DNA of 64,000 nt from Xestospongia muta (taxonomy: Eukaryota > Porifera > Demospongiae > Haplosclerida > Petrosiidae): positions 932,501 through 996,500 of the forward strand of contig OY848929.1 of assembly GCA_963693285.1 (NCBI GenBank). The letters run 5' to 3'. A model generated the notes under the pieces. It saw only the letters and a program-made list of their open reading frames with translations, was not told the DNA's origin and did not search any database. Positions 28,769 to 40,938 of the stretch are shown here, in pieces; position 1 is the stretch's first letter, and each line of letters starts with the position of its first letter. The translations under genes were made by a program, and so were the position numbers.

Positions 28769-28972
28769 TACTCATACTCATACTCGTACTCATACTCATG
28801 CTCATACTCATACTCATGCTCATACTCATACTCATACTCATGCTCATACTCATACTCATGCTCATACTCATACTCATACTCATGCTCATGCTCATGCTCA
28901 TGCTCATGCTCATGCTCATACTCATACTCATACTCATACTCATGCTCATACTCATACTCATACTCATACTCA
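28769..28972. repeat. CTCATA/CTCATG hexamer array
   Basis: About 34 units of CTCATR directly before the exon 21-like block at 28979. It replaces the CT run found at this place in copies A and C. Repetitive open frames in several registers (His-Thr, Ser-Met, Glu-Tyr) are artefacts. Confidence 0.95.
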
Positions 28973-29048
28973 TATAGGTTATTACAAATGTTGATATACA
29001 AAGTATTGAACCTGTTAATCATAATATGAGGGATTCTCTATCTAAATC

Positions 29049-30476
29049 AAGAATATAATGTCAATAGTATCTGAAATATCAGTCACTTTATATCACACTG
29101 TCTATGCTTTAGATTTGATTCACTCTACATTAATATTTGGGCTATATTTTCCACTAGCTATATCAGCAGTAGTATAATAATATACACCTAATGATTCTGT
29201 TTTAACTCATTCTTTGCTCTAGAGTTTGACTACTAGTTACAGTAACACCTGCTACTTACCTCATACTGCTCTAATTGTGAGCAATCAGAATATTTTTAGT
29301 GACTGTGTGATTAGAGAAGTTTAGAATGTGGATTATCTGCTTGCACTCATTACACACTGCATACCACAATCTGCTTGCATTCATTACACACTGTATGCCA
29401 TAATCATTATTCTAATCTGTGGTTTATTTAAGTTCATGTTTACATAGTTGACGGACTAGTTGACAGACATAGTTGACAGACATACAAAAGCCCTTTGTTA
29501 CATTTAGTGATTTTGATGTTTTGAAATAATGACATATATGGCAGTTTTGTGTTGCCCAGTTAACATTACTTTGAGCATTACTACTCTAGTTGAATAGAAG
29601 TTGAACCACTCAGTGTTACTCCTACATGATAAGATTATTAGTTAAGAGACTAGTAGTCTAGAGAACAGAACATATCTTGATGTATATCATAAGTGTTATA
29701 TTAGTAGTCTGTTTTAACTTGTGATAAACAATAGTTTACTAGTGTAGTTTGTTCTAAAAATAGTAGTACATGTCTCTACTATTTTTAGTCACAATGAATT
29801 CTTATTTTTAGCATTGATACAACAAAAAGATAGTTTGTGAAAGTTATTTTCATTATTATGAATAATTTAATTTGGAAGTGTAGTTTGTAAACATATTATA
29901 TAATATGTTATGTAAGAGAGTAATATTGTATTTCCTTCTCACATCACATTAGGTGAGGAGGACATAACATAGTCACAGAGATAAATTAAGATGGCTGACT
30001 GTACAGTAACTGTTTTTACACCAATATGTGTTCATAATTTCATATTTGGTATTATTTAAAGAACACATTTAATTGGAATATATAGCAACATCAAATGTAT
30101 AATACCAACAGCAAATATATTCTAGCAACAGTATATAATTAAGTGTGTACATTATCTTTGAAGTAATTGAAAATTGAGAACTCTGTTTCATGTAATAATT
30201 TGTAATATGTATATGTAATATAATTTGCTGATGTAGTACAAGGTAAAACACATCATTGAGTGTAGTAGTTATTCATTGTATGCTCAAACACCTAATATCA
30301 GTCAGTGTTTTACCAACAATAAATGAGACTACTACTCAACACTGCAATATATTGTGATATTTACACAGTAATATATTGTGATACCTACACAGCAATATAT
30401 TGTGATGCTTACACAGTAGTATATTAATATTTAATCAAACACAAATCAAATGTTTAATCATTCAATTTAATTATAG
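29049..30476. other. Joint between copies B and C
   Basis: No gene. Carries pieces of MVP introns: 29600-29940 resembles the intron 9 sequence near 12320-12650 and ends with an exon 10 acceptor and only GTGAGGAG of exon 10 (about 29953). 30040-30425 resembles intron 11, including degenerate units of the 24-bp minisatellite. Their order (intron 9, exon 10 stub, intron 11, then exon 9) shows that a shorter MVP remnant precedes copy C. Confidence 0.6.
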
Positions 30477-33400
30477 GAGGTACTTTGTGTTATTCAATTG
30501 ACTGTTCTCTCTCGACGTCAATATTGTGTGGTCTATAATCCTCTTGGAGATGGTAGAAGGCCTCGTCTTGGGTGCAGAGAACTTCATAAAGGACCAACAT
30601 GCTTCTTTTTTCATCCTGGTAAGTTAATACTGAGTACTTCAGTGTTAGGAAAATGAAGAAAAGTCTATACTAAATAGATAAAATTCTTGTATGTTTGTTT
30701 GTTGTTCATTATCAGAAATATATGCTCTTAACTGTTCTAGTTAACAAACTATAGTCATAGGAACTTATAAAGATACAGTTTGTATTAGTTATTTTAACAA
30801 TAGTGTACTTGAGGGCATTTTTATCATTATATCCTTACTAATAATGATAGGAGTTTATATATTAACATTGAATTGGTTATTGAACTCTATGACAGGTTAC
30901 CTTATATTAAAAATGTATCAACTAATATGTTGTGTACACAATAGATGACAAATATATATATATATATATATTGTTTAGTCTCATGCTATTTATTTTAAGT
31001 GTGAGAACCACAAAAATTATTACCAAGTAGAACCACTCTGTGTTACTCCTACATTATAAGTTTGATAACAAAGAGACTGGTAGTCTATCTTAAAGCATCA
31101 TTTGAGTTGTCTACTCGTGCAAATCAATATTATACTACTTTAGTTCATTCTAAAATTAGCGTATGTCTCAAACCTCTGTCTGCTATTTTAAGTTACGATG
31201 AATTTCTATTTTGTATCATTGATACAACGAAGATATGCTTTATAAAAGTTGTTTTCATTATTATCAATGGTTGAGTGTAGTTTGTAAACATATTATATAA
31301 TGTATTATGTAAGAGAATTACATATTGTATATCCTTCTCATATCACATTAGGTGAGGAGTTAGAGAAAGGTATTCAAAATGCTATCATATTAGAAGCAGA
31401 TGAAGCTCTTCTTTTGACAGCACAGGAAGAATTTGATGACATCCTACCTGATGGTAAGTACACATTGTCTGGTAGACATTTTAATAGGCCTTTTGATTCC
31501 CAAGTGAACATTCATTTACTTTCATACTGTTACATAAACTAAACACATGATAAATATTCTATCCATTAAGTGGGGGATGTCAACATTTGTACATGTGTCA
31601 TAAGTCTTATCATTTGTCAGAAAATTATAACAACTTTGCTTTGTCTGTACGTCTATCAGTTATTTTTTATCAGTAATGTAGATTAAAAAGTTAGTATTTT
31701 TTTATACTATTGTTATCTATATATCGAACACCTGGTGACCGTTGGATGGTACATGGTCCAACTGACTATATCCCTCGGATTGAAGTGGGAAATATTACAC
31801 AAAGGTCAGGCAACAATTTAATTGGAATAATAATTATTACATATCAATAAAGTACCATATCTAATGCTTATTTGACTTTTCTAGGAAAGGTTAAGATTTA
31901 TTTTTTGTGATTACTCTCGTTTTTAGAAAAGCTATACCTCTCAATGAAAATGAAGGTATTTATATCAGGAATATACAAAGTGGTCAGGTAAGGAATATAT
32001 TATATACTTGTATTGTTTGTGTCATATACACAAGATTACTAAAGTATATGACTGTCATATTATGTTGCCACTGAAAACCACTGGACACAAATTTTGCAAG
32101 TCATCATGAAATTACATGAACTACAAGACTTCTCACTGAGTCCATCATTAAGGAAACGTTAGAACAACTTCCTAAACACTATACAAATGGTTATTGTTTA
32201 TACCTAGTGTTATGTTATTGGAAATAGTTGAATGATAACAATATTTGTTTACTTTATTTACTATAAACTCGCCAACCTATTAACATCTTGTTGCAGTGGT
32301 TTATATGATATTCCATTATTATGCTCTATTTTAAATATTTTTGGTATCTATGTAATATTAACTCATTGGTTAGGTCCGAACTATTGTTGGTCCACAGTCA
32401 TAGCTTGTTGCTGACAACATAGTGCTGTGTTTATGGAAGCCTATAATATATGTAATTCATAATCTATGATTATAATCATTTCATACTTCATTAGTAATCT
32501 ATGATTATATTTAATTCAATTAAAAATTTCAGGTAACATACTACCGTCTGTGTTAGGTTACTGTGTGCATTCATGACCACATTTGACCAACACTTGTTAA
32601 CAATTCATGTATATGTATATGAACTAACACACAATAAATTTGGTGTATTGTTATTGTACTATTGGTCACTACTTGTTATTCTTGTTTTTCACAGAGAAGG
32701 TGGTGGTGTTGGAGATGAGAGTATTAGAATGAAACCTATTTTGACAGTGCTAAAGATCCCTCCATTTTCAAAGGAAATGTAAGTTATAGCACACACTCTC
32801 TACATGCTCCTCTTATATTGCTAACATTATTAAGTTACATTAAACAACTATAATTGTCTTAAATGTAAACATGTAGTACATAGCATATGTCCCTTTGGTG
32901 TAGGAGAGAGAGAGAAACATTCATAGGTTTTTCAAGTATGAATGAACAGACCTTGTTAAAGTGTGTTATACAAACAAACTGATTGATATTTCTACATATG
33001 CTTTTCTTGAAACAAAATGCTAAGGGACCTCGATGAAACCATCATATGTAATATATTATTTCCTTTCTACATTGTAGACTCGAGACAAAACTCGTGTAGT
33101 GACCTATCATTGTCCTAGCAACTATGCTGTTCAAGTAAGTGATTAACACTGTGTTATGCTCCATATTTACATATAAGCTCCCATTAATTACCTGCTATTG
33201 AGGTAATGTTTATGATATTAACTGCCATTATTTATGGGCTAAGAAAGAGTTTCCTATAGCAGTTTGTGTACCACTTGTCTAGTAGGGTTGACAATTGATC
33301 TCCCATTCTAAAGACTAGCACTAGGGAGGAAGGGTTTGGTCAGAGACAGACAATAACAAGTAACGAGGACAAATAGTTTATTGACAGGAAATAACAAAAT

Positions 33401-34013
33401 GAAGGGACAAAACTAACTTGACTTTAGTAATCTATTATAGTGTCATTTGTTAGTTAACATGATACTAATAATATCCCTTATGCACATATATTAGGTATAT
33501 AATTATATTGAGAAAACAGCTAGAGTGGTATTTGGACCAGACCTTGTTGTATTAGAACCTCATGAGAACTTCAATGTCCTCAGTCTTAGTGGTAAGTTAG
33601 TAGTTTATGATGGATCATCTCTTTCATGTTTACTGGTGTAGCTGGGAAACCCAAAAAAGAGAATGCCTTGAAGACTTTCTGCCTGTTCTTAGGACCAGAC
33701 TTTATAACTGAGTACATTACGGTAAGTATTCATGATATCAAGAAATAATATAATTGTTATTACATAACATACAGAAACAATTAATTAATAAGAGTACATA
33801 ATAAAGTTGGTACATAACAATAACGCTAACATTAGGCTATAATTAATGGAGTTGGGGGACACATGCTCAATACACTCACGGACCACATTACAAAAACACT
33901 TAAGATCAGAAATCAAGTAGAAAATTGGAAACAAACTTGTAATCATAGCAACTGACATTTAATATTATCATATAAAGTTATACAGTTATCAACTATGCTA
34001 GTAGCTTGCATTG

Positions 34014-34415
34014 TCAGTCAGCTGGTGGAGGGTAGTCTTTCCCTCTTATGATGCTCACTGCATTCCCTATGTTCGTACATTGGACAGGTTCCTGAACAGG
34101 GTCATCCTCTCCCATGTGACCATTATTGCAAACTAGGAGGTACAAGGCAACATAACATGAAAGTATAAAAAGGAGGAGAAGTGAATGTATAGTATTACGA
34201 AGATAATTGTTTTGACATGGTGCAGCCGGCACCACGTAGGATCGTCGGTGTCCATTAACAACTAGCTCAGAGGGATAATTACCAATTTGATCCAAAGACT
34301 CCTCGACAGGAACGCTCATGAGCGGAACTCGAGCTGCTGGAGGTTGCCTCATTGCTAATAGAGCTAAATAGACCAATATGATAGCGGCAAGTAAAACAGC
34401 AATTATATCTTCCAT
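34014..34415 (-). CDS. Nested antisense two-membrane-segment protein, member C
   Basis: Intronless, 133 aa from the Met shared with B ([20 protein letters not shown]). The frame is open further upstream to 34499, but that extension has no counterpart in the other members. Motifs: [20 protein letters not shown], second segment [30 protein letters not shown], end GKDYPPPAD. Differs from A mainly by an N-terminal shortening of four residues and substitutions in the middle. Lies in the intron 17 equivalent of broken copy C. Confidence 0.85.
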   Translation of the reverse strand: MEDIIAVLLAAIILVYLALLAMRQPPAARVPLMSVPVEESLDQIGNYPSELVVNGHRRSYVVPAAPCQNNYLRNTIHSLLLLFILSCYVALYLLVCNNGHMGEDDPVQEPVQCTNIGNAVSIIRGKDYPPPAD

Positions 34416-34777
34416 GTTGCTGCAGAGTAGTTGTAGGATTAATGTCGACTCGTAGTATCTCAAATGCCAGTGATACTTGGAGATGAAGTTTACGAACAAG
34501 AGTCTTCCTCTGTCGCAGCAGTTTTCCTCGACTCGTCGTTCAATTTATCTTTATAAAAGTATTTGTAAAATACAAATCACGGTTGCAACTTTTTGCATAA
34601 ACAAGATTCTCAAGTGACGAAAGTTCCTTTTATTTAGGGGTTTTGGCTTGCTCAGCACCAACCACCGTAATGCGCATGACGTCACATGCAAGGCTCTATA
34701 GTTAACTTTAACCTTTTTTAACCTTTTAAAAGTTGAGAATCGAGTCCCCCGGTGGCAAATTTTATAATTCTTGCACC

Positions 34778-34783
34778 CACGTG
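34778..34783. promoter_or_regulatory. CACGTG upstream of nested gene C
   Basis: CACGTG about 363 bp upstream of the start; context CACCCACGTGTTTCCAATGT is shared with A and B. The ETS-like ACTTCCGG is at 34825-34832. Confidence 0.4.
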
Positions 34784-35460
34784 TTTCCAATGTTTACATA
34801 ATCATTGTTGGTAATCAGATTTTCACTTCCGGTTAAATTACTAATTTAGGTGGAAACTTCTGACCATGCTCGTCTAAAGATTGCTATTTCTATGAACAAT
34901 GAATTTAGAGTAAGTTATAACCAAATTATCTCAATTTATTGTTAATTTGTTATGTTGTTAGGTTGAGAGAGGTGATCCTAATAGTGAGGCTATGTTGTTT
35001 AGTGTCCCTGACTTTATTGGATTTGCTTGTCGTGAAGTTGGTAAGTGCTAGAGTAGGGAAATGTTACATATATTGTATTTGTATGCTCATTAACAGTTGA
35101 TTGAATTAAAAAATATGGAGTATTCTATTCTATTTGTTATTTCAGTAATGTTATAGTTAAACATAATATTTCATTTCTGTTTCTCTTCTATAGCTAGCAA
35201 GATTAGAGGCAAAGTTACCTCCATTCCATTTGAATAGTTTCATAAACATTCTGCTGATATTATTACAGCTGCTGTATTTGGAAAGGATCCTGATGGAACA
35301 GTTCGCACTGAAGTAGTGTTCCCAGCAAATAATCTTGTAAGGTTTATACTTATTATGATACATTACATGGCAATGAGTTGTTAAATAAATAATGTTTTGT
35401 AATTTGTCAATTGGGAGGGAAACTAACCATAACTAGGAAAAACTATAGTATGCATAGCCT

Positions 35461-35573
<113 letters not shown>

Positions 35574-37310
35574 ATATAGATGATTACAAATGTTGATATA
35601 CAAAGTATAGAACCAGTTGATCATAATATGAGGGACTCCCTATCTAAATCAGTTCAGATGGCTATTGAAATTGCCACCAAGTAAGTAGAATAATATAATC
35701 TATACATATATATATCAACTATGTTGACTAATATCAACAGTAATAATATATGTATTACAATGTGATACTTGTGTATGCTCTATAGATTTTTGAGGAGTAT
35801 ATTTCTACCTATCAGCATTTTTTGAGTGACTGTTGTGATAGACTATTACAACAGTCCCACTGGGGCCATATTCTAGGTTCATATATATTTCATATATATT
35901 TCACATGTCTAGCTGTGATAACACCTGCAACTTGCTCTAATTAAGAACAACAGACTTTTTCTGTCTGTGTTTAGACAAACAGTCAGGACTAATTTAATTT
36001 TAATTTGAGTGTGACATGACTTCACAACTCTTATTGATCTAATAATTATTACTTGAATTATGTAATAATATATTTTATTAGATCTATTGAACGTTCTGCT
36101 CAACATGAAGCTTTGAGAACTGAACAAAAAGCTAAAGGTGAACTTGAGAGACAGAAATTACAAAATGAAAAGGTCAGTTTATAATACAATATACGCTTAC
36201 TTAGTAACATTTGTAAAATGTATATCATCAATGGTGATATACATTTTATGTATACAAATAATATTGTTTGTCTGTGGTTATAAATTTAAAGGACATTATT
36301 TTACTATATACTTATTATAATTAGTCAGTGTTTGCATATAGTGAAATGTTAGAATGTAAATCATTTTCAAGTGTGGCACTATTTTTGGGATATATATTGT
36401 AACAATAGTTCATTTTAAATATCATTATCATTATTATATTGTAGGAAGCTGAACAAGCTAGAAAAGTGTTATTAGAACTACAAGCTGTTGCATCTGCTGT
36501 AGAATCCACAGGTCAAGCTAAAGCTGAAGCACAGGTATATAGTTATAACAATACTATTACTGTTGAATGATGATATCTTATTGTCATATAACATAACTGG
36601 TGTGTTGTTAAGATATCTCATTGTTTTAAACAAATGTTGTCTTGTTCTTTTCATGTAGGCTCAAGCTGAGAGGTTGATCATTGAAGGTCAAAGTGCTATT
36701 GAGTGTAAGTTAATCAGTACATTTTATTTCTATTTCTGTTACTATAATTTGAGACCGTTATTTTTTTTATTGTTGTCGATAGTTAGGTATAGTATAATGT
36801 GTTTGTAATACATGTAATACCATAGCTGTGTTTAAACTAATTACTTATAGTCAGATATTCATTATTCTGCAGAGGACACTGATTATCTGTCCCAATTAGC
36901 CAAATTGTTGACAATGTCAATAATAGAACCATAATGACTTGATTTTAATTTTAAGTTAATTTTTTACTTTATCCAGTGGCTAAGTTAAAAGCCAAAGCTA
37001 CAAGAATTGAAATGGAAGCTGAACTAGAATGTCAGACAAAAGTAAGTTATGTTGTGTTACTACTGACAGGATTCTGGTAGATGTAGAGGTAGTTTAATAA
37101 ATAGTAGACTGGATAAAAAGTTGATTGAATTGACTTGTAATGTTGATTGAGTTGGTTTGTAAAAGAGTGTTGTGATAACAGGTTACTTCAAACACAACAA
37201 TTCTCATGGTTTCACATTTCTTGTTATAGATGCAGGAAGCTGAGGTACAATTTTTAAGGGAACAAAATGAATTAGAAATCAACAAAGCTAAAGAACTTAG
37301 CAATATTGAG

Positions 37311-37471
37311 GTAACATATAATAATAAAATACATGTACTCATTATTATTACATATAGCAATATTGAGGTAACATATAATAATAAAATACATGTACTTATT
37401 ATTATTACATGTAGTAATATTGAGGTAACATATAATAATAAAATACATGTACTTATTATTATTACATGTAG
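37311..37471. repeat. 57-bp splice-site repeat, about three units
   Basis: Same unit as 21210-21313, between exon 26 and 27 of copy C, with C-to-T changes in the words TACTTATT and TAGTAATATTGAG of some units. Confidence 0.9.
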
Positions 37472-37751
37472 GTATCCAAGTCTAGTATAATGGTCCGCTC
37501 TATGGGACAGGAGGTTATATCTCGTATTGCAAGATCAGGATCTGAATCAAAGGTAATGTAATTTATTATTGTTATAGTAATGGGTTACTGTTATTGATAG
37601 TTACCTGTCTGATCAGATATATTATATTATGAATATTACATAGCGGTCATAGTAATAGTATGTATAGTCATAATTCATAAAATATCCGACCACTAAAGCC
37701 AGCTGAAAATTTATTATTACCTTATATAGTAAATATGTTTGTACCTTTAAC

Positions 37752-37786
<35 letters not shown>

Positions 37787-38159
37787 GCTCATCTTCTTCA
37801 AAGTCTTGGTATACAATCTGTTCTACTTACAGATGGGAAGACCCCTATTAATTTATGTGGGAACCCAGCTGGTGGTTATATCACACAACCTAATTGATAT
37901 TATATGAGTTGAAATATTGTTCCCTTTATTAGTTAACTGACATATTATTAGATTGGACATTATCTGTTGATTTTTAGTGATATCTTTATATATCAGTCTC
38001 CCCTTTAAATTGTGTGTTTGTTTATAGTTTATAATGCTAAATATAGTTAATAGAGAAAATAAAGTCAAGAAAACCAGCTTAATAAATAAATAGCTTCACT
38101 TGCACAAAATCACTACCAGTAATTTTTCTGCTGTCATATTGTCGATGTTCTTTTTCTAC

Positions 38160-38335
38160 TGACAAGTATTCAGACAATGGTAAGAAATGTGATCCTTTTT
38201 ATAACTTAATATTACCTCTATATATCCTCCCTTCCTCTACCTTAGGATATATGAATGTATCTGATCTTGATTTAGCTGTTCATATACCTGTGAGTCAATC
38301 AGTACATGGGAGAGTAGACATAACAGAATATATTG
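38160..38335 (+). pseudogene. GRK exon 8-9 fragment after copy C
   Basis: GACAAGTATTCAGACAATG with donor, then after CCTTAG a decayed exon 9 that still shows VSDLDLAVHIP and SVHGRV-like residues. It keeps SDLD where the parent has SDLG, and the GTPGYM end is lost. Position after the MVP stop is the same as in the first fragment. Confidence 0.7.
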
Positions 38336-38858
38336 AGTAAGTTATAGTATAATTCAGTTATAGAACTTACACAATTCTGTTATTGTATTTGATATATATT
38401 AAAGTAGTGGATGACTATCATTGTTATAGTGATGTACTTATTTACATGAAATGTAATGCTAGTAGTGTATGAAATGCACTAAAGTGCTTAACCTCGCTTT
38501 GTAGATCTATATTGCAGAGTGCATGTACATGTAGATTTAACATTCCACAAGCTTAAATTAAAGGTATGGTAAATTATTAATGGCTCAGCTTTACTCTGAC
38601 AATAGTCATCTTACTGTCCAATTTGCAAACTAATTGACCATAAGGTACTACCAAGCAAATTAGCCTCTCAAGTGACGTATACCAGACAAGAGATATCTCA
38701 CATGATGCGCAAGATGATTATTGATGACTCAGCATTTTTCTTCAATCAAAGGGAAAAAGCTTTGCCTTTTAGTGTGTCTTCTGGGTACTTTGCGCTCTAA
38801 TTGACAAATATTAATTTAAACATGTAATCAAATGTTTAATCATCCAATTTAATTACAG
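38336..38858. other. Joint between copies C and D
   Basis: No gene seen. AT-rich, with a short TGTACATGTAGAT word near 38525. The last 60 bases resemble the 3' part of MVP intron 8 (TTAAACATGTAATCAAATG...TTTAATTACAG). Confidence 0.4.
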
Positions 38859-39429
38859 GAGATATTTCATGTTGTTCAGTTGACTGTTCTCTCTCAACGT
38901 CAATATTGTGTAGTCTGTAATCCTCTTGGAGATGTAGAAGGCCTTGTCTTGGCTACAGGAAACTCTGTAAAGGACCAAGATGCTTCTTGTTTCCTGGTAA
39001 GTACTGAGTACAATATTGTTAGGAGCAATGAAGGAAAAGTCTGTACTAAATAGATAAAGCTCTTGTATGTTTGTTTGTTGTTCATTATGAGCTCTTGACT
39101 TTTCTATTTATTAACAAACTATAGTCATAGGAATTTAGTAAAGGTAGAGTATGTATTAGTTATTTAACAGTAGTATTCATGAGGCTATTTGTGGCTTATT
39201 ACAAATGATAAGTGTTTACATAGTAACATTGATTGGTTATTGGACTGACATGTGGCCAGCTTATCTAGTAATCAAATACCAACCTTATATTAAGCTGGTA
39301 TCAACTAATATGTTGTATACACAATATATGACAAAGATATTGTTTTTAACATTGTACTAATGATAGAATTACTTAAACTGCAAGAAATAATTTAATATTT
39401 TTATATCCTCCACCATTTCTATTTCTGAA

Positions 39430-39698
39430 GAATTAATGTTTCAAAGAGTAGTCTGAACTTTACCACACCACATGTCATACCTGTAGTAAAATTTGTCAGC
39501 ATATTATGAGAAAGATTTGGCCTCTGGTTTAAAACATTGTATGACATGTTTCTTTCCAACTTGATCTAGCAACATGAGAGTGACCATTTGACCAAAAGGC
39601 CACGGTAACAAGGCATCATATTCTCCTCTCATAATTGTCAAAAAGAATGAAAGGTAAAATCCTTTACCAGATCTATCTCCATCTAAATACAATCTCAA
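39430..39698 (-). pseudogene. TRAF-C (MATH) domain fragment
   Basis: On the - strand, 39698 down reads RLYLDGDRSGKGFYLSFFL, then GEYDALLPWPFGQMVTLMLL and HVIQCFKPEAKSFS, and stops at a TAA (start of stop about 39506). These match the core of the TRAF-C/MATH domain (family pattern YLNGDG..G..LSLFF...G..DALL.WPF...VTLMLLDQ). After the stop a different frame reads TGMTCGVVKF, which resembles the next family block, so a frameshift is likely. Only part of one exon is visible, with no other TRAF domains nearby. TRAF proteins are adaptors of TNF-receptor and Toll signalling; this copy is probably dead. Confidence 0.65.
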
Positions 39699-39949
39699 TA
39701 GTTCACTTGTGGTTAGACAATATTTATTCTACTCCTACATTACAAGTTTATTAGTTAAGAGACTAGTAGTCTAGAGAACAGAACATATCTTGAATCATCA
39801 TAAGTGTTATATTAGTAGTCTGTTTTAACTTGTGATAAACAATAGTTTACTAGTGTAGTTTGTTCTAAAAATAGTAGTACATGTCTTTACTATTTTTAGT
39901 CACAATGAATTCCTGTATTTGGCATTGATACATCTGATGGTAAATACAC

Positions 39950-40078
39950 ACTGTTCATCTGATGGTAAATACACACTGTTCATCTGATGGTAAATACACA
40001 CTGTTCATCTGATGGTAAATACACACTGTTCATCTGATGGTAAATACACACTGTTCATCTAATGGTAAATACACACTG
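39950..40078. repeat. 25-bp tandem repeat derived from an exon 10 donor
   Basis: About six units of CATCTGATGGTAAATACACA plus CTGTT. The word TGATG|GTAAATACAC is the exon 10 3' end and its donor (compare 12751-12840); the body of exon 10 is missing. Each unit therefore offers a donor-like GGTAAAT. Confidence 0.9.
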
Positions 40079-40493
40079 TCCTGTAGACATAATAACATAG
40101 TTACAGAGATAAATAAGATGGCTGGCTACACAGGAACAGTTTATATACCAACATTTGTTAACAATTTTTGCATGTTTGGTATTACTTTAGATCACATTAA
40201 ATTGGAATATAATTATAGCAGTAATTGTATCATAGCAACAGCAAATGTATCCTAGCAACAATATGTAATTGATTAAGTGTGTACATTATCTTTGAATTAA
40301 TTGAAAATTGAGAACTCTGTTCATGTAATAATTTGTAATATGTATATGTAATATAATTTGCTGATGTAGTACAAGGTAAAACACATTATTGAGTGTAGTA
40401 GTTATTCATTGTATGCTCAAACACATTGTGAGTTAAAAGAAGCGTGACCTAACATCACTCAGTGTTTACCAACATAAATGAGATCACTACTCT

Positions 40494-40830
40494 ACACAGT
40501 AATATACTGAGATACCCACACGTTTCTAAACAGAAATTATGCTGATATACCTATACTGTAATATACTATGATACCTGTTTGTGTCTTTTGACATTTGAAA
40601 TAGAACAGAGATATCAAATTGCTTAATTTGTTAAACTGTTAACTGTTTCTAAGGAATTTGTTATTTATTACTCACGTATTTTAATCATTTTCTGTGCACA
40701 TTACTAACTATCCCACTGACAACAGTAATGAAGATATCTACACAGCACATTCTCATACCCTGTATGATAATGTACTGTGTAGGTATCTCAGTATATTACT
40801 GTGTAGATATCTCAGTATATTACTGTGTAG
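40494..40830. repeat. 24-bp minisatellite in two orientations
   Basis: At 40494-40570 units read CACAGTAATATACTGAGATACC as in copy A; at about 40775-40830 they read the reverse complement (TAGGTATCTCAGTATATTACTGTG, then TAGATATCTCAGTATATTAC). An inversion inside or at the edge of the array is the simplest explanation. Confidence 0.8.
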
Positions 40831-40907
40831 GGTAGTGATGTGATTAATTGTATATAGTTTGTAATAGTAAAAGTAAAAGTAACTGGTTTCTGCCTGTAAA
40901 TTTCATG

Positions 40908-40910
<3 letters not shown>

Positions 40911-40937
<27 letters not shown>
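40911..40937. repeat. (CA)n tract
   Basis: Pure CA run of about 13 units in the intron before copy D exon 12. Confidence 0.95.

Positions 40938-40938
<1 letters not shown>

Larger units (their letters stand above)
25535..29048 (+). pseudogene. MVP copy B: exons 14-21, broken
   Basis: Exon-like blocks: 14 (25535-25618, 1-nt deletion causing a frameshift), 15 (26003-26059, two TGA codons), 16 (26829-26925), 17 (26976-27055), 18 (28136-28195), 19 (28248-28326, Arg to Cys), 20 (28480-28619, in-frame TAG at 28521-28523), 21 (28979 to about 29048, cut short). Exons 16-19 are open and nearly identical to the complete gene. The break after exon 21 leads into unrelated sequence. A product is unlikely. 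Intron 17 holds nested gene B in the antisense direction. Confidence 0.9.

Noticed and set aside
28687..29022. Overlapping open frames of Glu-Tyr, Ser-Met and His-Thr repeats on both strands
   Set aside because: Products of the CTCATR hexamer array, which is open in several frames; no gene.
31300..31542. 80-codon frame around 31352-31453 as a separate gene
   Set aside because: It is MVP exon 10 of copy C read through its splice sites.
34014..34499. Longer reading of nested gene C starting at 34499
   Set aside because: The extra 28 residues have no counterpart in A, B, E or F, whose shared start is at the MED/MEE-type Met (34415 in C).
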